Of a stretch of DNA of 11,385 nt, positions 6,288 through 11,385 are shown piece by piece. The stretch is taken from NCBI GenBank assembly GCA_022792755.1, contig JAAWBP010000012.1, positions 1 through 11,385 on the forward strand. Direction: 5' to 3'. Source of the DNA: Oscillospiraceae bacterium (GTDB taxonomy: Bacteria > Bacillota > Clostridia > Oscillospirales > Ruminococcaceae). Position 1 is the stretch's first letter. Each line of letters opens with the position of its first letter. Below the pieces are notes generated by a model. That model was not told where the DNA came from, made no database searches, and saw nothing but the letters and a program-made list of their open reading frames with translations. The position numbers were made by a program, and so were the translations under genes.

Positions 6288-6316
6288 ATTCTATCACAAC
6301 CGTGAAAGAAGCGCAA
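6288..6316 (-). promoter_or_regulatory. Promoter of the five-gene hydrolase operon
   Basis: Read leftward, TTGCGC (6316-6311), a 17-base spacer and TAGAAT (6293-6288) preceded by TGA (extended -10) form a good sigma-A promoter. It resembles the SLOG promoter, which also has a TTGCG -35 and an extended -10. Transcription would start near 6281. No clear operator was found next to it. Confidence 0.7.
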
Positions 6317-6372
6317 TCGGATGCCGAATATTTTGGCCCGGCCTTTCTTGATCCGACAAATTTATGTAAAAT

Positions 6373-6403
6373 TCAAAAAAGGCCTAGGCGAAAGCCCGCC
6401 TTT
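6373..6403 (-). terminator. Leftward intrinsic terminator with no gene upstream of it
   Basis: Read leftward, AAAGGC, an inner GGC-TTTC-GCC stem and GCC then TTTTTT form a classic hairpin plus T-run. It would stop leftward transcripts before they enter the hydrolase promoter. In the rightward direction it has only TTT and is followed at once by a -10 element. No leftward gene lies between it and 6679, so it may insulate against antisense transcription or end an unrecognised small RNA. Confidence 0.6.
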
Positions 6404-6404
6404 A

Positions 6405-6413
6405 TGGTACAAT
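6405..6413 (+). promoter_or_regulatory. Extended -10 for the Na/Pi cotransporter unit
   Basis: TGGTACAAT is a TGn-type extended -10 with hexamer TACAAT at 6408-6413. The matching -35 position (TAGGCG, 6385-6390) is poor and falls within the hairpin. A transcript would begin near 6420 and carry a leader of about 259 bases. A weaker alternative, TTGAAA (6621-6626) with TAAAAA (6643-6648), would give a much shorter leader. Confidence 0.45.
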
Positions 6414-6419
6414 AACCGC

Positions 6420-6664
6420 AGAGCGGCATAATGCTTTATTTTATGGCCGGGGTCTCTATGCCGCGAACGCAGGCAGAGCCTGCGGATGCCGAGGAAACTT
6501 TGACCATTTCCGCTTTGTAAAACCGCTCTTACGCAATAACAAAATGTCATCCGGGACAGTGCCGGCGGTTCCGCTTTGTATTTTCTGCCGACGGATCGCG
6601 GACTTCCCAATTTCCGGATGTTGAAATAGAGAAAGTTTTTGATAAAAATCACGTAAAATCGATC
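6420..6664 (+). promoter_or_regulatory. Switch-like structured leader before the Na/Pi cotransporter
   Basis: This gene-free leader can fold in competing ways. GCGGCATA (6423-6430) pairs perfectly with TATGCCGC (6457-6464). Alternatively AGAGCGG (6420-6426) pairs perfectly with CCGCTCT (6523-6529), enclosing a perfect 7-bp hairpin CGCAGGC/GCCTGCG (6468-6474, 6478-6484). The first two share bases 6423-6426, so only one can form. A 12-base direct repeat, TTCCGCTTTGTA, lies at 6508-6519 and 6569-6580. I cannot match it to a known riboswitch, and there is no clear terminator or sequestered ribosome site. Confidence 0.4.
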
Positions 6665-6678
6665 GGTGGGGGTAGTAT

Positions 6679-8496
6679 ATGGACTGGTTCAACCTGATTG
6701 TTTCACTTGGCGGGGGGCTGGCCCTCTTCCTGTTTGGAATGAACGTCCTGAGCAACAGCCTGGAAAAGCTTTCCGGCGGCCGGATGGAGAAAACGCTGGA
6801 AAAGCTCACCAACAGCGTTTGGAAAGGCGTTTTATTAGGGGCGCTGGTCACTGCGGTGATCCAGAGCTCAACGGCGACTACGATGATCGTGGTCGGATTG
6901 GTCAACGCGGGGATTTTAAAGCTCCGTTCCTGCATCGGCGTCATCATGGGCGCCAACATCGGGACGACGATCACCGCCCAGATTCTGCGGATCGGCGGCT
7001 TCGAAAACGACGCGAATGCAAATTTCTTCATGAGCTTACTCAAGCCGACCACCCTCGCCCCGATTGTCGCGGTAATCGGCATCGTCTTCCTCATGGCGGG
7101 GAAGCGGGCGAAGTACAAGGACATTGGAACCATCATGCTGGGGTTTGCAGTTCTCTTTACCGGAATGTTCACAATGGAAGAGGCTGTCGGCCCGCTGGCG
7201 GAGGTTCCCGCCTTTTCGCAGGCCTTTGCAACGCTGCAAAATCCCTTTTTGGGGATCCTGGCGGGCATCGTCGTCACGGTTATCATCCAGAGCTCCTCTG
7301 CCTCCGTCGGTATTTTGCAGGCGCTTTCGGCAACCGGGGCGATTACATATGCTTCCGCTGTCCCGATCATTCTTGGTCAGAACATCGGAACCTGCTTGAC
7401 GACGGCCCTACTCGCGAGCATCGGCGCTTCGAAAAATGCCAAGCGCACAGCGATTGTCCATTTTTATTTCAATATCATCGGTTCGATCTTATTCTTAGCC
7501 GTCGTTTATACCATCCAGTCCACGATCGGATTCCCCTTCTGGTTTGACGCGGCGGACAAAGGGGGGATCGCGGACTTCCACACCATATTCAACGTCTCCG
7601 TCACCCTGGTGTTCATCCCGTTTGTCGGGCTTTTGGAGAAGCTGGCGAAGTTTACGATCCGCGGGGACGACGAGGGTAGCGCCGACGGCGAAACCAGCCT
7701 GCTCGACGAACGGCTGCTCGTCTCTCCCGGCCTTGCGCTGGCCCAGTGCATGACCCTTCTCAAACGGATGGCCGGCTTTGCCAGGCAGAATCTTTTAGAC
7801 GCGATGGCGCTTTTCTCCAAATTCGACAAAAAGAGCTTTGACCGGGTGATGGAGCAGGAGGAAACCATCGACCGGATCCAAGACCGTTTGGACAACTACC
7901 TGCAAAAGATGACGGATGAACGGGAGCTGACCGACAGCGAAAGCAGGCAGATCACCTATCTGCTCCACCTGATTTCGGAGATCGAACGGATCGGCGACTA
8001 CGCGGTCAACATCGCCGACCGAGCGGATATGTGCCAAAACCGCGGCACCAAGTTCTCGCAGAAGGGCACGGCGGAGATGAAGACGATGTTCACAGCCGTC
8101 GAAGAGATCGTCACGATTACGGCCTCCAGCGTAGAGAACACCGACGTCAAGTCCGCGCTGCTGGTCGAGCCGCTCGAGCAGACCATCGACGTGCTGGAAG
8201 AGGCCCTGAAATCGAAGCATATCCAGAGGATAAAAAAGGGCAAGTGCTCTGTCGATGCCGGGATCATCTTTTTGGAGACCATCGCCGACCTGGAGCGTGT
8301 GGCCGACCACTGCTCCAATATCGCGGTCTACGTCATCGGGGACAACCGGCTCAGCGCCGAGCGCAGCCTGATGATCGAGGGGGAGGTAAACCAGCACGCA
8401 TTCCTGCACCGGATGCATGAAGAGGGCGGCACGGTTTATGAAAATGCGATGAAAATGTTTATGGATAAATATGTAGTGCCGCTGAAAAAAGAGTGA
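6679..8496 (+). CDS. Na/Pi cotransporter family protein with C-terminal PhoU-like domain
   Basis: A 605-residue membrane protein of the SLC34/NptA-like family, which uses the sodium gradient to move inorganic phosphate. Residues 1-325 hold two inverted halves with the hallmark QSST (62-65) plus GANIGTT (91-97), and QSSS (204-207) plus GQNIGT (233-238). About eight hydrophobic segments are visible. After a charged linker (326-345), residues 350-600 are helical and PhoU-like, with two signature metal-site helices, EIERIGDYAVNIAD (434-447) and DLERVADHCSNIAV (537-550). The PhoU part probably senses or gates phosphate flux. The length is normal for Firmicutes members. The start at 6679 is preceded by GGTGGGGG six bases upstream. 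The stop overlaps the start of the SGNH gene, so the pair is co-translated. Direction of transport (uptake or export) cannot be told from sequence. Confidence 0.95.
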   Translation: MDWFNLIVSLGGGLALFLFGMNVLSNSLEKLSGGRMEKTLEKLTNSVWKGVLLGALVTAVIQSSTATTMIVVGLVNAGILKLRSCIGVIMGANIGTTITAQILRIGGFENDANANFFMSLLKPTTLAPIVAVIGIVFLMAGKRAKYKDIGTIMLGFAVLFTGMFTMEEAVGPLAEVPAFSQAFATLQNPFLGILAGIVVTVIIQSSSASVGILQALSATGAITYASAVPIILGQNIGTCLTTALLASIGASKNAKRTAIVHFYFNIIGSILFLAVVYTIQSTIGFPFWFDAADKGGIADFHTIFNVSVTLVFIPFVGLLEKLAKFTIRGDDEGSADGETSLLDERLLVSPGLALAQCMTLLKRMAGFARQNLLDAMALFSKFDKKSFDRVMEQEETIDRIQDRLDNYLQKMTDERELTDSESRQITYLLHLISEIERIGDYAVNIADRADMCQNRGTKFSQKGTAEMKTMFTAVEEIVTITASSVENTDVKSALLVEPLEQTIDVLEEALKSKHIQRIKKGKCSVDAGIIFLETIADLERVADHCSNIAVYVIGDNRLSAERSLMIEGEVNQHAFLHRMHEEGGTVYENAMKMFMDKYVVPLKKE

Positions 8497-9359
8497 GGCG
8501 ACATTTTAAATTGAGCAAAATTTTTAAGAAGCGGATATTTGATATTTTTGTGTTAGGAGTAGCAGCAGCTGCTGTTCTGAGCTCTTTGTCTGCCGCCTGT
8601 AATTTTGACGGACCGGGACGGGAGGAATCTGATCCGGCGGAGCTTTCGTCCGATTCTGTGAGCCTGTCGTCCGAAGCATCTGTTTCAGACGCTTCGGAGC
8701 CTTTGTCGTCAGATCCAAGCGAATCCTCTTCAATGAGCCCTGAGCCGCCCTCCGAATCTTCGGAGCCCGTTCGGCAGGATGGCGCATCATCTGCCTTGGT
8801 TCCCGCTTCTGCGGCGGTTGGGGATGACTATTTCAGCGATGCGCTCTTTATCGGGGATTCTTTGACAAACGGCCTTTATCTTTACGGGGACATCCGCACG
8901 GCAGAGTATTGCTACGAGACCAGTGCGGCGACGGCTGGAATTTTCAGTGTGACCTCACTCGACTCGATGCTGCGGTCGAAAAGCTACGGTAAAATCTATA
9001 TCCTGCTCGGCATCAACGAGGTAGGCGGCAGTCTGGAGCAGTATCTCAACAATTACAGAAGCCTTCTGCGGACGGTTCGCGCTGCTCAGCCTGATGCGGT
9101 TATATACCTTCAAACCCTTCTCCCGACCAATCCTTCGATGACCTGGAGCCCGTCGGCCTTTTCCGTCCAGAATGTGACCGAAAAAAACCGGGGCTTAAAA
9201 CGGCTTGCAGAGGAGGAAGGCGTTTACCTTTTAGACCTCTATTCCGTCTACGCCGACGAGAAGGGGGAGATGCCCGCCGCGTATTGCAGGGACGGCGTCC
9301 ACCCTTATGAGGCGTACTATAAAAATTGGTGCGATTATCTGCGCACTCATACGGTTTGA
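8493..9359 (+). CDS. SGNH/GDSL-type hydrolase, putative surface lipoprotein
   Basis: A 288-residue protein. A positively charged N-terminus and hydrophobic stretch (17-33) end at LSAAC, making C36 a likely lipidation site, though serine at -3 is not the classic residue. A low-complexity Ser/Glu/Pro/Asp linker (about 45-100) leads to an SGNH domain: FIGDSLTNG (119-127, nucleophile S123), LLGINE (171-176, with G173 and N175 of the oxyanion hole) and DGVHP (267-271, D267 and H270). Such enzymes remove O-acyl groups from cell-wall glycans, polysaccharides or lipids; the substrate here is unknown. The start is GTG at 8493, sharing four bases (GTGA) with the cotransporter stop, a translational-coupling arrangement. 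A TTG at 8511 is the alternative start; it would drop only six residues and leave the signal region intact. It is followed by a bidirectional terminator. Confidence 0.85.
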   Translation: MRRHFKLSKIFKKRIFDIFVLGVAAAAVLSSLSAACNFDGPGREESDPAELSSDSVSLSSEASVSDASEPLSSDPSESSSMSPEPPSESSEPVRQDGASSALVPASAAVGDDYFSDALFIGDSLTNGLYLYGDIRTAEYCYETSAATAGIFSVTSLDSMLRSKSYGKIYILLGINEVGGSLEQYLNNYRSLLRTVRAAQPDAVIYLQTLLPTNPSMTWSPSAFSVQNVTEKNRGLKRLAEEEGVYLLDLYSVYADEKGEMPAAYCRDGVHPYEAYYKNWCDYLRTHTV

Positions 9360-9376
9360 ACGAACTCAGAAAAACG

Positions 9377-9406
9377 ATTTGCGGCGGTGATCCGATCCAG
9401 CCGGAT
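9377..9406. repeat. Small inverted repeat after the SGNH gene
   Basis: TGATCCG and CGGATCA form a perfect 7-bp stem with a seven-base loop inside roughly 9388-9408. No T-run follows. It sits between the SGNH stop and the stronger terminator and may simply stabilise the mRNA end. Confidence 0.4.
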
Positions 9407-9424
9407 CATCGGATAATCAAATGC

Positions 9425-9460
9425 AAAAAGCCAGATGGAATCGAGTCCATCCAGCCTTTT
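9425..9460. terminator. Bidirectional terminator between convergent genes
   Basis: GATGGA (9434-9439) and TCCATC (9446-9451) pair around a six-base loop, and outer bases extend the stem imperfectly from AAAAAGCC to GCCTTTT. Rightward the stem ends in TTTT; leftward it ends in TTTTT. It therefore serves both the SGNH gene and the leftward DUF421 gene. The remainder of 9461-9533 holds only a weak AAGGG/CCCTT hairpin. Confidence 0.7.
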
Positions 9461-9533
9461 AAAACCGTATTATCATATCTCCGCGCTTTTAAGGGGAGCC
9501 GACGCCCTTTGTAAAAATATTGGATGGGAAGAG

Positions 9534-10250
9534 TCAGTCGAACAGGTTTTTCGGCTTCGTTTCATTTTTCAGGTAGGCGCTGAAATTCCCGTTTGTGTCG
9601 CAGGTCGCAAGGATGATATCTGAAACGTCTTTGATCTTCTGCTCCTTCATTTGATGCCTCAGCCATTCCCGGTTTTTCCCGATGGCTTCGAGGTGCTTTT
9701 CCATCACCTGCCCATCGATGACGACGTTGGCGCACAAACCTTCCTCCGGCGGGGTCAGGTTCATATCCTCCGGCGTGACCGGGCGCTTGTCGCTCCTAGG
9801 CAGGATGCTGAGCTTTCCGTTTGTTTCCAGGATTGCAAAATCGATATCCGCCAGGTTGAAGTAGCCCTGGCCGCGGCACTGGCAGAGGAGCTCGTTCAAA
9901 TCGATCTTTTCATGCTTGAGGTTCTCCCTCAGAATTCGCCCCCGGTCGATGAGGATGCTCGGGGTTCCGTTCATAAAGCGGCGCATCTTGATCGATTTGT
10001 TGGTGGAAACCGAGATGGCGACCGCGATGACGGCGTAAACGCCCATAGCGATCAGCGGGAAATGGAAGGGGAGCTCTGTGTCGGCCGACATATCCGCCGC
10101 GATGGAGCCGATCGAGATTCCGATTACGTAGTCGAAAAAGGTGAGCTGTGAAATCTGCTTGCTCCCCATCAGTTTTGCAAGGACAAAGAGAACCGCAACG
10201 GAGATGACAGAGCGGATGATAATTTCACCGATATCCATGAAAATGTCCAT
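9534..10250 (-). CDS. DUF421 (YetF-type) membrane protein
   Basis: A 238-residue protein typical of the DUF421 family. Three membrane segments lie at about 10-28, 38-53 and 62-82, with the conserved LAKLMGSKQISQLTFFDYVIGI region (24-45). A soluble C-terminal domain follows, with NGTPSILIDRGRI (94-106), LCQCRGQGY (122-130) and FAILETNGKLS (138-148). YetF-like and spore-coat-associated SpoVA-neighbour relatives occur in many Firmicutes, often in multiple copies, but the molecular function is not established. The start at 10250 is set by GGAGG eight bases upstream. It is a single-gene leftward unit, divergent from degV, with 137 bases between the two starts. No clear promoter stands out for it in that gap. 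The C-terminal end past residue 200 is lysine-rich and of no known motif. Confidence 0.9.
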   Translation of the reverse strand: MDIFMDIGEIIIRSVISVAVLFVLAKLMGSKQISQLTFFDYVIGISIGSIAADMSADTELPFHFPLIAMGVYAVIAVAISVSTNKSIKMRRFMNGTPSILIDRGRILRENLKHEKIDLNELLCQCRGQGYFNLADIDFAILETNGKLSILPRSDKRPVTPEDMNLTPPEEGLCANVVIDGQVMEKHLEAIGKNREWLRHQMKEQKIKDVSDIILATCDTNGNFSAYLKNETKPKNLFD

Positions 10251-10387
10251 AAATGATTCCTCCGATTTTTAAAGACAGGAACTAGTATTCGCAGGAAAGG
10301 ACACATTTATTAGTTTATACTTGCCGCGATTGATCTTTTTAAAAACAGTAAAATAGAAGATAATAAATTGAGTCAGGAGGTTTTCCT

Positions 10388-11236
10388 ATGTCCGGATCTA
10401 TCCGTATTTCGGCTGACAGCACCTGCGACCTCTCGCCGGAACAGCTTTCCCGCAACGATATCGGCATTATCCCGCTTTATATCAGCCTGGGGGACGATTC
10501 CATGAAAGACGGGGTCGAAGTGACCTCGCAGATGATTTTCGATTATGTCGCCAAGACGGGCCAGCTTCCCAAAACCGCTGCTCCTTCGGTGGCCGATTAT
10601 CTCGATTTCTTTCGGGAGCGCCAGACCTCTCCGGACGTCGCGCTGATCCATTTTACAATCAGCGCTAAGTTTTCCAGCTCTTACCAGAACGCTTGTATTG
10701 CCGCCGCCGAATTTGAAAACGTGACGGTGATCGACTCGAAAAACCTTTCAACCGGCCACGGCCTGGCAATTATGGAAGCCGTCATGATGCGGGATAAGGG
10801 GGCGACGGTTAAAGAAATCGTAGCGCACGAGGAAACGATCATCCCCAAAATCCGCGCCAGCTTTGTCATAGACCGGCTCGATTACCTCTATAAAGGAGGG
10901 CGTTGTTCCGGTGTCGCGGCGTTGGGGGCGAACCTCTTAAAGCTCAAGCCCTGCATCGAGGTCGTCGACGGGGAGATGAAGGTCGGCAAAAAGTACCGCG
11001 GCGCCATCGACAAGGTGCTTCCTCTCTATACCGCAGACCGGCTTGCCGGCAGGAAGATGAAAAAGGATTTGATCTTTATCACCCACACCGGATGCAGCCG
11101 GGAGGCGGTGGAAAGTGTGCGGAGCAAGGTTCAGGAATTGGCTTCGTTTGATGAGATCATCGAAACAGTCGCAGGCTCCACCATCACTTCCCACTGCGGG
11201 CAGAATACACTGGGTGTCCTTTATATCGAGGAATAA
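10388..11236 (+). CDS. DegV family fatty-acid-binding protein (FakB-like)
   Basis: A 282-residue full-length DegV/EDD-fold protein. The N-terminal strand and loop ISADSTCDL (7-15), KTAAPS (62-67, lipid-binding TxxPS motif), ISAKFSSSYQNA (91-102), IDSKNLSTGHG (115-125), LDYLYKGGRCSG (164-175) and SHCGQNTLGV (268-277) are all present. Family members such as FakB bind single fatty acids and present them to the kinase FakA for phosphorylation, feeding exogenous fatty acids into membrane lipid synthesis. No FakA gene is seen nearby, which is common because Clostridia carry several unlinked DegV genes. AGGAGG seven bases upstream supports the start at 10388. A weak promoter candidate (TTGATC at 10330 with TAGAAG at 10354, 18-base spacer) lies upstream. 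It appears to be transcribed alone. Confidence 0.95.
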   Translation: MSGSIRISADSTCDLSPEQLSRNDIGIIPLYISLGDDSMKDGVEVTSQMIFDYVAKTGQLPKTAAPSVADYLDFFRERQTSPDVALIHFTISAKFSSSYQNACIAAAEFENVTVIDSKNLSTGHGLAIMEAVMMRDKGATVKEIVAHEETIIPKIRASFVIDRLDYLYKGGRCSGVAALGANLLKLKPCIEVVDGEMKVGKKYRGAIDKVLPLYTADRLAGRKMKKDLIFITHTGCSREAVESVRSKVQELASFDEIIETVAGSTITSHCGQNTLGVLYIEE

Positions 11237-11313
11237 GCGGCTGCATCCGAAAATTGAACAGAAACAAGTTTGGTCCTCACCGATAGCGGAAGAAAAAGCA
11301 GCTAACAAAAGGG

Positions 11314-11344
11314 AAAGCACAGGCAAATAAAATGCCTGTGCTTT
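11314..11344. terminator. Stem-loop after the DegV gene
   Basis: AAAGCACAGGCA (11314-11325) and TGCCTGTGCTTT (11333-11344) form a perfect 12-bp stem with a seven-base loop, 77 bases after the DegV stop. The T-run after it is only TTT and is then broken by CTGG, so termination may be partial. A second inverted repeat, TGGTGT/ACACCA (11346-11351 and 11371-11376), follows at the window edge. No gene is visible after 11236. Confidence 0.7.
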
Positions 11345-11385
11345 CTGGTGTCCAGTAAAAGGGGTGCCGAACACCAAGGGGTAAT

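Noticed and set aside
6362..7370. Leftward frames in the cotransporter leader and 5' end
   Set aside because: They have no ribosome site or recognisable domain, and they are antisense to the strongly supported Na/Pi cotransporter.
1..11385. tRNA, rRNA, CRISPR array, insertion sequence or attachment site
   Set aside because: I saw no cloverleaf, no regularly spaced repeats, no transposase or integrase and no target-site duplications. The only repeats are those listed.

Overview
The window looks like chromosomal DNA from a Gram-positive, fairly GC-rich member of the Clostridia (Oscillospiraceae/Ruminococcaceae-like). This rests on strong AGGAGG-type ribosome binding sites, sigma-A-like promoters with extended -10 elements, and the gene families present: a YpsA-like SLOG protein, a Na/Pi cotransporter with a PhoU-like tail, a DegV protein and a DUF421 protein. 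The organism is inferred from style, not from a marker gene. No rRNA, tRNA, CRISPR array or insertion sequence was found.

Layout. (1) At 1-568 a perfect palindromic terminator is followed by a small leftward XRE-type regulator. A divergent control region carries an inverted repeat on a good rightward promoter, and then a ~187-base leader with mutually exclusive hairpins. (2) At 569-1038 lies a rightward YpsA/DUF1273-like SLOG gene, interrupted by a one-base frameshift in an A run. (3) At 1022-6316 a leftward five-gene hydrolase operon runs, in transcription order: esterase C, esterase B, esterase A, a creatininase-family amidohydrolase and a GH63/GH37-like (alpha/alpha)6 glycosidase. The promoter at 6288-6316 overlaps an apparent ATG, which places the first gene's real start at 6238. 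(4) At 6317-6678 is a non-coding region with a leftward-oriented terminator hairpin, an extended -10 for the rightward unit and a ~250-base leader with switch-like pairings. (5) At 6679-9359 a Na/Pi cotransporter-PhoU fusion is translationally coupled (4-base overlap) to a putative SGNH-hydrolase lipoprotein. (6) A bidirectional terminator is followed by a leftward DUF421 membrane protein. (7) A rightward DegV fatty-acid-binding protein ends in a stem-loop.

How the genes may work together. None of the five hydrolase-operon products has a visible signal peptide. The operon therefore reads as a cytoplasmic kit: three esterases to de-acylate, a glycosidase to cut a small glycoside, and a metal-dependent amidohydrolase to open an amide, acting on an imported acylated and possibly amide-bearing glycoside. 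No transporter or dedicated regulator lies beside it in the window. The substrate is inference. The Na/Pi-SGNH pair links phosphate uptake or homeostasis to a surface hydrolase.

The items most worth a second look are the hydrolase operon, the two switch-like leaders, the gene-conversion-like block shared by esterases A and B, and the SLOG frameshift.
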